Positions 27,113 through 35,015 of a stretch of 64,000 nucleotides of DNA are shown one piece after another. Both the position numbers and the translations under genes were made by a program. Positions within the stretch are counted from its first letter, which is position 1. Every line of letters begins with the position of its first letter. Source of the DNA: BOG-908 sp963751795 (GTDB taxonomy: Bacteria; Pseudomonadota; Alphaproteobacteria; Acetobacterales; Acetobacteraceae); NCBI GenBank assembly GCA_963751795.1, contig CAVVVI010000004.1:558001-622000 (forward strand), written 5' to 3'. The notes beneath the pieces are model-generated. The model searched no databases and was not told the origin of the DNA. It saw only the letters and a list, made by a program, of their open reading frames with translations.

Positions 27113-28222
27113 CTAGGCGGCGGCGGCGCGCTGCAGCCTGGCGGGAATGGCCACACCGTTGCGGGCGAGCAGGCCGCGCAGTTCGCGGATGGCCGGGAAC
27201 ACCTCCTGGTTCCAGTCCTCGCCCTGCGCGTCGTGTGCCTTCTGCTCTTCCTCGACGATCCAGCGGTCTTCGGTGAAGATGCGTTCGGTGAACCACACCA
27301 GCACGGGCCAGGCGGCATCGAGCAGGAAGCCGGCGCGGGCGGGACGCTGGATGGAGAGCAGGCCGAAGGTGCGGTTGGTGCGCTGCTCGCGGTCCAGCGG
27401 CACGTAGACGATCCACAAATTCATCACCGGCAGCTCGCCATCGGTCCAGATGCGCAGGTTCTGGTAGGGATATTCCGTGCGGATCGTCATCAGATCCTTG
27501 TGGTTCTGGTCCACGTCGCCGGTACGGCGGCGCTTGCCCAGGATCGCCGCCTCACCCAGCGGCTGCTTGCCGCCGGTGCGGCCGAATGTGTAGTCCACCT
27601 CCATCCACGTATCCTCGATCCGCATGCCGCGATGGCGCGGGCGGACCTGGCCCATCTGCTTGCGATGCAGGAACTGGTGGTTCATGTCCGTCAGGTTCTC
27701 GTGCATGAACGTGTAGTGGCAGGCGACTTCCTGGCCGAAGCGGCGCGTGCGGTAGCGCGGGTCCGCGGCCGCACCGAGTGCCGGAAAGGCGACCGTGGCG
27801 GCCAGTGCCGGGTCGCCGGGGAAGACGAAGATGAGGCCCGCTTCCTCGCGGCACGGATAGGCGCGCACGCCGTTGGGCAGCTTGTCCTTGCCGAGATAGG
27901 GCACTTCGATGCACTTGCCGGTCTGGTCGTACGTCCAGCCGTGGTAGCAGCAGCGCAGCGCGCAGCCATCCACCACGCCGTCATGCAGCGGCACCTGGCG
28001 GTGGGCGCAGCGATCTTCCAGCGCGAACACGGCGCCCTGCTTGGGGCGCACCAGCACGATCGGGTCGCCGGCGAAGCGCACGCCCAGGGCGCGGCCGGGT
28101 TTGAGTTCGTGCGACCAGGCCAGCGGATACCAGTGGTCGGGGTGGGCGCCGACCCGGCGCAGATCGATGGGCGGGCAGCTGGGCTGGGGATCCAGCGGAA
28201 CGTCGAAGCTGTGGGTATCCAT
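27113..28222 (-). CDS. Rieske non-haem iron oxygenase, alpha-type subunit
   Basis: A 369-residue oxygenase. The Rieske 2Fe-2S motif is complete: CAH at residues 72-74 and CCYH at 91-94 (C-x-H-x16-C-x2-H). The mononuclear iron site reads ENLTDMNHQFLH near 175-187 (Asp, His, His). The length and lack of a separate beta subunit resemble single-component types such as vanillate demethylase and the chlorophyll-pathway Rieske enzymes, but also many others. I chose the ATG at 28222, since upstream codons are not conserved-looking. It is divergent from bchI with 176 bp between. No reductase is adjacent. Substrate unknown. Confidence 0.9.
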   Translation of the reverse strand: MDTHSFDVPLDPQPSCPPIDLRRVGAHPDHWYPLAWSHELKPGRALGVRFAGDPIVLVRPKQGAVFALEDRCAHRQVPLHDGVVDGCALRCCYHGWTYDQTGKCIEVPYLGKDKLPNGVRAYPCREEAGLIFVFPGDPALAATVAFPALGAAADPRYRTRRFGQEVACHYTFMHENLTDMNHQFLHRKQMGQVRPRHRGMRIEDTWMEVDYTFGRTGGKQPLGEAAILGKRRRTGDVDQNHKDLMTIRTEYPYQNLRIWTDGELPVMNLWIVYVPLDREQRTNRTFGLLSIQRPARAGFLLDAAWPVLVWFTERIFTEDRWIVEEEQKAHDAQGEDWNQEVFPAIRELRGLLARNGVAIPARLQRAAAA

Positions 28223-28398
28223 GGCGGCGATTAACGCTGGGGTGTCCTTTGGTTGCAAGGCACAAAAGGTAGCGGCGCCGGCGGGCGCCCCGCGCAAGCA
28301 GTGGCCCGGAGCGATCGGGCCGTGCCTGCCGGATCGTGCCGGTTTGGGCCTGTCGTGCGCCGCGCCGCCACGCTAGACAGGCGGGGGAGGATAGCAGG

Positions 28399-29439
28399 AT
28401 GGGCCAGGCGTTTCCGTTTTCGGCCATCGTCGGCCAGCAGGAGATGAAGCGCGCGCTGCTGATTGCCGCGGTGGATCCGACGGTGGGCGGGGTGCTGGTG
28501 TTCGGCGACCGGGGCACCGGCAAATCCACCGCTATGCGCGGCCTGGCCGCCCTGCTGCCGGCGATGTGGTGCGTGGATGGCTGCCGCTACCAATGCGACC
28601 CGGACGGCGGCGCGCTGTGCAGCGAGTGCCTGGCGCGCGGCGCGCCGCAGGGCCGGCATCGTGCGCCGGTGCCGGTGGTGGACATGCCGCTGGGCGCCAC
28701 CGAGGACCGGGTGGTGGGTGCGCTGGATCTGGAGCGAGCGCTGACCCGCGGCGAGCGCGCCTTCGAGCCCGGCCTGCTGGCCCGCGCCAATCGCGGCTTC
28801 CTCTATATCGACGAGGTGAACCTGCTCGAGGACCATCTCGTCGATCTGCTGATCGACGTGGCCGCTTCGGGCGAGAACGTGGTGGAGCGCGAGGGGCTGA
28901 GCGTGCGCCATCCGGCGCGCTTCGTGCTGGTGGGCAGCGGCAACCCCGAGGAGGGCGAGCTGCGGCCGCAGCTGCTCGACCGGTTCGGGCTATCGGTGGA
29001 GGTGTCCACGCCGGGCGACGTGGCCGCGCGCGTTGATATCGTGCGGCGGCGCGATGCCTTCGACCGCGATCCGCAGCGTTTCTGCGCGGAGTGGCAGGCC
29101 GAGGATGCGCGGATTTGCCAGCGTATCGAGGCTGCGCGGCTGGTGCTGGGCTCCGTCGAGGTGCCGGATTCGGTGCTGGAACATGCGGCCAGGCTGTGCA
29201 TCGCGTTGGGCACCGATGGCCTGCGCGCGGAACTGACGCTGCTGCGGGCCGCCCGCGTGCTCGCCTGCCTGGAGGGTGCGGTGCGCGCGAGCGTAGCGCA
29301 TGTCGAAGAGATTGCCGCCTCCGCGCTGCGGCATCGGCTGCGGCGCGATCCGCTGGACGAGGCGGGCAGCAGCGAGCGCGTGGCGCGTGCGATCCGCGAA
29401 CTCGGCCGGGTGCAGCCGGCGCTCGGCGCCGCGGCTTGA
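28399..29439 (+). CDS. bchI: Magnesium chelatase subunit BchI
   Basis: AAA+ ATPase of magnesium chelatase (BchIDH), which inserts Mg into protoporphyrin IX as the first committed step of bacteriochlorophyll synthesis. 346 residues, usual length. Walker A is FGDRGTGKSTAMRGL near residues 35-49, Walker B FLYIDEVNLLEDHLVD near 134, and VGSGNPEEGELRPQLLDRF near 176 is the sensor region. The insert with CRYQCDP and CSECL near 62-78 is typical of BchI. ATG 28399 has AGGA upstream. First gene of bchI-bchD-bchO-orf89; its stop overlaps the TTG start of bchD. Confidence 0.98.
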   Translation: MGQAFPFSAIVGQQEMKRALLIAAVDPTVGGVLVFGDRGTGKSTAMRGLAALLPAMWCVDGCRYQCDPDGGALCSECLARGAPQGRHRAPVPVVDMPLGATEDRVVGALDLERALTRGERAFEPGLLARANRGFLYIDEVNLLEDHLVDLLIDVAASGENVVEREGLSVRHPARFVLVGSGNPEEGELRPQLLDRFGLSVEVSTPGDVAARVDIVRRRDAFDRDPQRFCAEWQAEDARICQRIEAARLVLGSVEVPDSVLEHAARLCIALGTDGLRAELTLLRAARVLACLEGAVRASVAHVEEIAASALRHRLRRDPLDEAGSSERVARAIRELGRVQPALGAAA

Positions 29440-31121
29440 CGGCGGCCGCCTGGCAGGACGCGGTGCTGGCGGCACGGTTGCTGGCCGTCGATCCCGGCGG
29501 GCTGGGCGGCATGGCGATACGGGCCGGGGCGGGGGCGGTGCGCGACCGGTGTGTGGCGCTTCTGGGCGGCACGTTGCGCCGGCTGCCGCCCAACACTGCC
29601 GACGATGCGCTGCTGGGCGGCCTGGACGTTGCCGCCACGTTGGCGGCGGGGCGTGGCGTGCGGTCGGCCGGCCTGCTTGCCGGGCTGGACGGTGCCACGC
29701 TGGTGGCGCCGATGGCCGAGGCGTTGCCGCCGCCGCTGGCCGGCCGGCTGGCGGCCTGGCTGGACGGGCCGGACGCGGCGGCACTGGTGCTGCTGGACGA
29801 GGGCAGCGAGCCCGACGAGCAGCCACCGGCCGCACTGCTGGATCGCCTGGCCTTCCATATCGACCTGACCGCGCTGAGCCACCGCGACGCGCCGGCGATG
29901 CCGCCGCCGGATGCGGCAGAGGTGGCGGCGGCCCGGGCCGCGCTGCCGGGGGTGAGCGCCCCCGACGAGGTTGTGGCGGCGCTGTGCGGCACCGCGCTGG
30001 CGCTGGGCGTGACGGCAACGCGGGCGTGCCTGCTTGCGTTGCGGGCGGCGCGGGCGATTGCAGCATTGGCGGGAGACCCCGAAGTGCGGGCCGAAGATGC
30101 GGCGGTCGCCGCCCGGCTCGTGCTTTCGCCGCGCGCCACGCAGGCGCCGGCGCAGGAGGAGGCGGCGGGCGAGGCGGGCGCGCAGCCCGATGCAGCGCCG
30201 GATCAGCCGGAGCAGCAGGCGGGCGAGGGCGCCAGCACGGCGGCGGCGGAAATGGTGCTGCAGGCGGCGCGGGCGGCCCTGCCCCCCGGGCTGCTGGCGG
30301 GGCAGCAGGAGGATCAGCGGCGGGGGCCGGTGCAGCGTGCGGGGGTGGCTGGGGCGCGACAGGCGGCCAGCCGGCACGGGCGGCCGGTTGGCGTGCGGGC
30401 GGCCGCACCCGGCCCGGGCCTGCGGCTGGACCTGCTGGCGACGTTACGGGCGGCCGCACCTTGGCAGCGCCTGCGGGCCGGCCCGTCTGCGCCCGGCGCG
30501 GCCTTTGCGCTGCAGTTGCGGCGCGAGGATTTCCGGGTGGTGCGCACCGAGCAGCGCACCGGCAGCACGATGATTTTCCTGGTGGACGCTTCCGGCTCAG
30601 CCGCGCTGGCTCGGCTGGCGGAGGCTAAGGGTGCCGTCGAGCTGCTGCTGGCCGATTGCTATCGCCGGCGCGACCAGGTGGCGGTGATCGCGTTCCGCGG
30701 CCGCGCGGCGCAAACGCTGCTGCCGCCCACGCGATCGCTGGTGCGGGCCAAGCGCAGCCTGGCGCTGCTGCCGGGCGGCGGTGGCACGCCGCTGGCCGCG
30801 GGGATCGATGCTGGCGCCGGGCTGGCCGAGCGCGTGCGCCGGGGCGGGGCCACGCCGACGATCGTGCTGCTGACCGATGGGCGCGCCAATGTGACCCGGG
30901 CGGGCGCCGGCGGGCGGGCGGTGGCGGCCGAGGAGGCGAGCCAGGCTGCCCGTGCCGTGCGGGCACGCGGCATCGCGGCCATTCTGCTCGACACCGCGGC
31001 CCGGCCTTCGCCGGAGGCCGGGGCGCTGGCCCGCGCCATGGGCGCGCGCTACGTGCCGCTGCCCTATGCCGATGCCGCCGGCGTGTCGCGCGCCGTGCGG
31101 GCGATTGCGGCGGAGCGATGA
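29436..31121 (+). CDS. bchD: Magnesium chelatase subunit BchD
   Basis: 561-residue BchD. The N-terminal half is a degenerate AAA+ domain (AVLAARLLAVDPGGLGG at the start), a middle linker rich in Ala, Pro, Glu and Gln lies at about 235-270, and the C-terminus is a von Willebrand A domain with the MIDAS motif FLVDASGSAALARL near 371 and LLTDGRANVTRAG near 477. The only start that preserves the conserved N-terminus is TTG at 29436, which overlaps the bchI stop (TTGA), so translation is probably coupled. BchD forms the hexameric platform with BchI that drives BchH. Confidence 0.96.
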   Translation: MTAAAWQDAVLAARLLAVDPGGLGGMAIRAGAGAVRDRCVALLGGTLRRLPPNTADDALLGGLDVAATLAAGRGVRSAGLLAGLDGATLVAPMAEALPPPLAGRLAAWLDGPDAAALVLLDEGSEPDEQPPAALLDRLAFHIDLTALSHRDAPAMPPPDAAEVAAARAALPGVSAPDEVVAALCGTALALGVTATRACLLALRAARAIAALAGDPEVRAEDAAVAARLVLSPRATQAPAQEEAAGEAGAQPDAAPDQPEQQAGEGASTAAAEMVLQAARAALPPGLLAGQQEDQRRGPVQRAGVAGARQAASRHGRPVGVRAAAPGPGLRLDLLATLRAAAPWQRLRAGPSAPGAAFALQLRREDFRVVRTEQRTGSTMIFLVDASGSAALARLAEAKGAVELLLADCYRRRDQVAVIAFRGRAAQTLLPPTRSLVRAKRSLALLPGGGGTPLAAGIDAGAGLAERVRRGGATPTIVLLTDGRANVTRAGAGGRAVAAEEASQAARAVRARGIAAILLDTAARPSPEAGALARAMGARYVPLPYADAAGVSRAVRAIAAER

Positions 31122-31969
31122 GCGACTGGCCCAACCGCGCGGCCAGCCGCTATGTGCGCGCCGGCGGGCTGGACTGGCACGTGCAGGTGGCAGGCGCGGG
31201 CCCGGTACTGCTGCTGGTGCATGGCACCGGCGCGGCCGCCCATTCCTGGCGCGACATGCTGCCGTTGCTGACGCCGCATTTCACCGTGGTGGCACCCGAT
31301 CTGCCCGGCCATCACGGCACGCGGGTGCCGCGCAGCCACGCGCTCTCGTTGCCGGCGATGGCGCGGGACCTGGCTGCCTTGCTCGGCGTGCTGGGCCTGT
31401 CGCCGGCGCTGGCGGCCGGCCACTCCGCGGGGGCGGCGATCCTGGCGCGCATGTGCCTCGACGGCGCCATCGCGCCGGCCGGGCTGGTGGCGTTCAACGG
31501 CGCCTTCCTGCCGCTGGGCGGGGCGGCGGGGCAGGTGTTCTCGCCGCTGGCGCGGCTGCTGGTGGGGCTGCCGCTGCTGCCGCAGGTGTTCGCCTGGCGC
31601 GCGGCCAATCCCGGCGTGGTCAGGCGGCTGCTGGAGGGCACCGGCTCGCATCTGGATGCGGCAGGCGTGGCGCTGTACGCGCGGCTGCTGACGGTGCCCG
31701 GCCATGCCGAGGCGGCGTTGCGCATGATGGCGAGCTGGGATCTGCCGGCGCTGGTGCGCGACCTGCCGCGGCTGCGACAGCCCGTGCTGCTGGTGGCGGC
31801 CGATGGCGACCGCGCCATTCCGCCGGGCGATTCGGTGCGGGTAGCCGCCATGCTGGGGCAAGGCGAAGTGGTGACCTGGCCCGGGCTGGGGCATCTGGGC
31901 CACGAGGAGCAGCCGGCGCTGGCGGCGGGGCTGATCGTGGATTACGCGCGCCGGCTGGGTGTGCTGTGA
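31118..31969 (+). CDS. bchO: BchO, alpha/beta hydrolase of the Mg-chelatase operon
   Basis: 283-residue alpha/beta hydrolase always found with bchID in purple bacteria; thought to assist magnesium chelation but with no proven reaction. The oxyanion strand reads LLLVHGTGAAAHSW near residue 29, the nucleophile elbow is AGHSAGAAI near 101, the acid Asp is in LLVAADGDRAIP near 229 and the His in GLGHLGHEEQP near 257. Starts with ATG overlapping the bchD stop (ATGA) and its own stop overlaps the next gene (GTGA), so four genes are coupled. Confidence 0.96.
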   Translation: MSDWPNRAASRYVRAGGLDWHVQVAGAGPVLLLVHGTGAAAHSWRDMLPLLTPHFTVVAPDLPGHHGTRVPRSHALSLPAMARDLAALLGVLGLSPALAAGHSAGAAILARMCLDGAIAPAGLVAFNGAFLPLGGAAGQVFSPLARLLVGLPLLPQVFAWRAANPGVVRRLLEGTGSHLDAAGVALYARLLTVPGHAEAALRMMASWDLPALVRDLPRLRQPVLLVAADGDRAIPPGDSVRVAAMLGQGEVVTWPGLGHLGHEEQPALAAGLIVDYARRLGVL

Positions 31970-32235
31970 CGGCTTGGTTTGCCAGCGGCTGGGTGATCGA
32001 CTGGATCCTGGCGGCCACCGTGGCCGAGGCCGGCCTGCTGTTGGTGGGCTGGCGGATGTTCCGCCGCGGCGTGCCGCCGGGTGCCTGCCTGCCGAACCTG
32101 GCGGCCGGCTTCTGCCTGCTGCTGGCCATGCGGCTGGCCCTGGGCGGGGCGTGGTGGGGCTACGTGTCGGCGGCGCTGTTGGGCGGGTTGGGCTGCCACC
32201 TGATCGATCTGCGGGGGCGCTGGGTGCGGGAGTGA
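31966..32235 (+). CDS. Small membrane protein following bchO (orf89)
   Basis: An 89-residue hydrophobic protein. GTG at 31966 overlaps the bchO stop (GTGA), the same coupling style as the rest of the operon, which argues that the gene is real. Three membrane segments can be drawn: WVIDWILAATVAEAGLLLVG, LPNLAAGFCLLLAMRLALG and WGYVSAALLGGLGCHLIDL. The short basic loops (RMFRRG, RGRWVRE) suggest a cytoplasmic side. I do not recognise the family. Position suggests a role in Mg-chelatase membrane association or assembly, but that is only inference. Confidence 0.8.
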   Translation: MTAWFASGWVIDWILAATVAEAGLLLVGWRMFRRGVPPGACLPNLAAGFCLLLAMRLALGGAWWGYVSAALLGGLGCHLIDLRGRWVRE

Positions 32236-32294
32236 GCGGGGCGGGGTGCCTCGGCGGCGTGCTCAGGTAACGGCAACAAAGGCCTTTCAGCGAG

Positions 32295-32312
32295 TGTAAA
32301 CTTAAGCTTACA
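32295..32312. promoter_or_regulatory. PpsR/CrtJ-type box before crtI
   Basis: TGT-N12-ACA with N12 AAACTTAAGCTT. The wider 26 bp (32291-32316) are palindromic except for one position per arm. It ends 10 bp before the crtI ATG, so the transcript would be leaderless or nearly so if the box sits on the promoter. The consensus is the established operator of PpsR/CrtJ repressors. Confidence 0.8.
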
Positions 32313-32321
32313 CTCGCGGCG

Positions 32322-33830
32322 ATGACGCATCTGTCGCCCGTGCAGGGCCGCCCCCAGGCCATCGTGATCGGCAGCGGCTTCGGCGGGCTGGCGGCGGCTA
32401 TCCGCCTCGGCGCGCGGGGCTACCGGGTGACGGTGCTGGAGAATTTGGACACACCTGGCGGCCGCGCGGCGGTGCACCGGCAGGACGGGTTCACCTTCGA
32501 TGCCGGCCCCACCATCATTACCGCGCCGTTCCTGCTGGAGGAGTTGTGGGCGCTGTGCGGCCGCCGGCTCTCCGACGACGTGGAGCTGCGCGCCGTCGAT
32601 CCGTTCTATCGGATCGTGTTTCATGACGGTGCGGCGTTCAACTACTCCGGCGATGCCGCGCGCATGCGCGCCGAAGTGGCGCGGTTCTGTGCTGCCGATG
32701 TGGCGGGCTACGAGACGTTCTTGCAGGCCAGCCAGGAGATCTACCGCGTCGGGTTCGAGCAGTTGGGCGACGCGGCGTTCGATTCGTGGACCGACATGGC
32801 GCGGCTGGTGCCGCAATTGCTGCGCCTGGGCAGCCTGCGCAGCGTGCACGGCCTCGTCAGCCGCTACATCAAGGACGAGCGCCTGCGCACGGTGTTCAGC
32901 TTCCATCCGCTGCTGGTGGGCGGCAATCCGTTTGCGGCGAGCTCGATCTACAGCCTGATCTGCTTCCTCGAACGGCGCTGGGGCGTGCATTGCGCGATGG
33001 GCGGCACCGGCCGGCTGGTGGCGGGCATGGTCGGGCTGATCGAAGGGCAGGGCGGGCGGCTACGCTGCAATGCGCAGGTGAGCGAGATCATAGTGCGCGA
33101 GGGTGCGGCGTGCGGCGTGCGGCTGGCCGATGGCGAGGCGCTGCCGGCCACCATCGTGGTCTCCAACGCCTGCTCGGCGCACACCTATGGCACGCTGCTG
33201 GGCGCGCATAAGCGCAAGCGCTGGACCGATCGGCGCATTGCGCGCGGCCAGTATTCCATGAGCCTGTTCGTGTGGTATTTCGGAACGCGGCGCCGTTACG
33301 ACGACGTGGCGCACCACACGATTTTACTTGGCCCGCGCTACCGCGCGCTGCTGCGCGATATCTTCGCCAAGCAGGTGCTGGCCGACGATTTCAGCCTGTA
33401 TCTGCACCGCCCGACGGCGAGCGATCCGTCGCTGGCGCCGGCGGGCTGCGACAGTTTCTACGTGCTCTCGCCGGTGCCCAACCTTGGCAGCGGCACCGAT
33501 TGGCGCGAAGCGGCCGAGCCGTACCGGCGCCGCATCGAGCAGGCGCTGTCGGACACGCTGCTGCCGGGGCTGGCGGACGAGATCGTGACGTCGCGCATGA
33601 CGACGCCGCAGGATTTTGCCGATCGGCTGCTCAGCTATCGCGGCGCGGCCTTCGGGCTGGCGCCGCTGCTGACGCAGAGCGCCTGGTTCCGGCCGCATAA
33701 CCGGAGCGAGGAGATCGACCGACTCTATCTGGTGGGCGCCGGTACGCATCCGGGTGCGGGCCTGCCCGGCGTTCTCTCCTCGGCGCGTGTTCTCGACAAG
33801 GTTGTGCCCCATGCCAGCGTCTATGCCTGA
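32322..33830 (+). CDS. crtI: Phytoene desaturase CrtI
   Basis: FAD-dependent desaturase that converts phytoene to neurosporene or lycopene; 502 residues, normal length. The N-terminal nucleotide fold IVIGSGFGGLAAAIRL is at about 10-25, followed by VLENLDTPGGRAAVHRQDG and FDAGPTIIT near 64; the C-terminal signature is LYLVGAGTHPGAGLPGVLSS near 467. ATG 32322 has no good ribosome site; a GTG at 32340 is an alternative. Its end overlaps crtB by 20 bp. Number of desaturation steps (three or four) cannot be read from the sequence. Confidence 0.97.
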   Translation: MTHLSPVQGRPQAIVIGSGFGGLAAAIRLGARGYRVTVLENLDTPGGRAAVHRQDGFTFDAGPTIITAPFLLEELWALCGRRLSDDVELRAVDPFYRIVFHDGAAFNYSGDAARMRAEVARFCAADVAGYETFLQASQEIYRVGFEQLGDAAFDSWTDMARLVPQLLRLGSLRSVHGLVSRYIKDERLRTVFSFHPLLVGGNPFAASSIYSLICFLERRWGVHCAMGGTGRLVAGMVGLIEGQGGRLRCNAQVSEIIVREGAACGVRLADGEALPATIVVSNACSAHTYGTLLGAHKRKRWTDRRIARGQYSMSLFVWYFGTRRRYDDVAHHTILLGPRYRALLRDIFAKQVLADDFSLYLHRPTASDPSLAPAGCDSFYVLSPVPNLGSGTDWREAAEPYRRRIEQALSDTLLPGLADEIVTSRMTTPQDFADRLLSYRGAAFGLAPLLTQSAWFRPHNRSEEIDRLYLVGAGTHPGAGLPGVLSSARVLDKVVPHASVYA

Positions 33831-34848
33831 TCCAGCCGCCGATCTGGCAGCGTGCCGCGCGCTGATGCGCACCGGCTCGCGCAGCTTTTTCGCCGCCGCG
33901 CACGTGCTGCCGCGCCGGGTGCGCGAGCCGGCGACCGCGTTATACGCATTCTGCCGGCTCGCCGACGACGCGATCGACTGTGCGCCACAGGGCGGCGGTG
34001 CCGCGGCGCTGGCGCAGCTGCAGGATCGGCTGGAGCGGGCCTGCCGGGGCCAGCCCTGCGACCATGCCGCCGACCGGGCGCTGGCCGCGGTGATCACGCG
34101 CTTCGATATTCCGCATGTGCTGCCACACGCTTTGCTGGAAGGCTTCGCTTGGGATCTGGAGAACCGGCGCTACGACACGCTGGATGCGCTGCTGGATTAT
34201 GCGGCGCGGGTGGCCGGCAGCGTGGGCGCCATGATGGCGGTGCTGATGGGCGCGCGGGGCCCGCTGGCGCTGGCGCGTGCCTGCGATCTGGGCGTGGCGA
34301 TGCAGTTGACCAACATTGCGCGCGACGTGGGCGAAGACGCGCGGGCCGGGCGGCTGTATCTGCCGCGCGACGCGATGGCGGCAGCGGGCGTGGATGAGGC
34401 TGCGTTTCTCGCCGCGCCCGCCATGAGCGCCGGCGTGGCCGAGGTGGTTTCGGGGTTGCTCGATGTCGCTGGCGGGCTGTATCGGCGGTCGTGCTCCGGC
34501 ATTGCCGCGCTGCCGGCGGGTTGCCGGCCCGGTATTCGCGCGGCGGGGCTGATTTACGCCGATATCGGCAATTCGATCCTGCGCAACGGCTGCGACACCA
34601 TCAGCCGCCGCGCCCGTGTTTCCGGGCGGCGCAAAGCCGCTTTGCTGGCGCGCAGCGTGGTGACTGTGCGGGCTGCGCGGGGGGCGGGGGCGCCGGCTTT
34701 GGCGGGGTGCCAGTATCTGGTAGATGCCGCCGCGCGGGAAGGCCGGGAGGCGGCACGGCTGGCGCCGATGCGGCTGCTCGGGGCGCGGCTGGACTGGACG
34801 CTCGATCTGTTCGGACAGTTGCAGCTGCGCCAGCTGGAGACGCGCTGA
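33811..34848 (+). CDS. crtB: Phytoene synthase CrtB
   Basis: Condenses two geranylgeranyl diphosphates into phytoene. 345 residues. The two Asp-rich motifs of the squalene/phytoene synthase family are CRLADDAID near residue 47 and NIARDVGEDARAGRLYLP near 165-182; DLENRRYDTLDALLDY near 112 is also typical. The ATG at 33811 overlaps crtI by 20 bp; a second ATG at 33823 overlaps by 8 bp and is equally possible. Forms the crtIB pair behind the PpsR box. Confidence 0.97.
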   Translation: MPASMPDPAADLAACRALMRTGSRSFFAAAHVLPRRVREPATALYAFCRLADDAIDCAPQGGGAAALAQLQDRLERACRGQPCDHAADRALAAVITRFDIPHVLPHALLEGFAWDLENRRYDTLDALLDYAARVAGSVGAMMAVLMGARGPLALARACDLGVAMQLTNIARDVGEDARAGRLYLPRDAMAAAGVDEAAFLAAPAMSAGVAEVVSGLLDVAGGLYRRSCSGIAALPAGCRPGIRAAGLIYADIGNSILRNGCDTISRRARVSGRRKAALLARSVVTVRAARGAGAPALAGCQYLVDAAAREGREAARLAPMRLLGARLDWTLDLFGQLQLRQLETR

Positions 34849-34849
34849 C

Positions 34850-35005
34850 ATGGTCGGGCGATACGAGTGGATCATCCTCGAACTGCTGTTCTTGGGCGTG
34901 CTGGTCTATGAGCTGGTCTCGGTGAAGCGCTCGCTGCGCAAGGACCGCGCTGCGGCCGCCGCTGCGGCGGCGGAGGCGCGCAAGCCGGACGAGCCTGCCG
35001 GCTGA
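34850..35005 (+). CDS. 51-residue single-helix membrane protein (orf51)
   Basis: The ATG comes two bases after the crtB stop. The protein has one membrane segment (YEWIILELLFLGVLVYELVSV, about residues 5-24) followed by a basic patch KRSLRKDR and an Ala-rich tail ending in EPAG. Such very short open frames may be chance, but the tight spacing, the clean topology (helix then positive-inside patch) and the end 11 bp before the convergent crtC stop favour a real gene. No family recognised; no function can be stated. Confidence 0.65.
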   Translation: MVGRYEWIILELLFLGVLVYELVSVKRSLRKDRAAAAAAAAEARKPDEPAG

Positions 35006-35015
35006 CGGCGGCGCT

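Noticed and set aside
28223..28398. Possible PpsR box between the Rieske gene and bchI
   Set aside because: TGT and ACA occur but are 16 bases apart, not 12, and the flanks are not palindromic.
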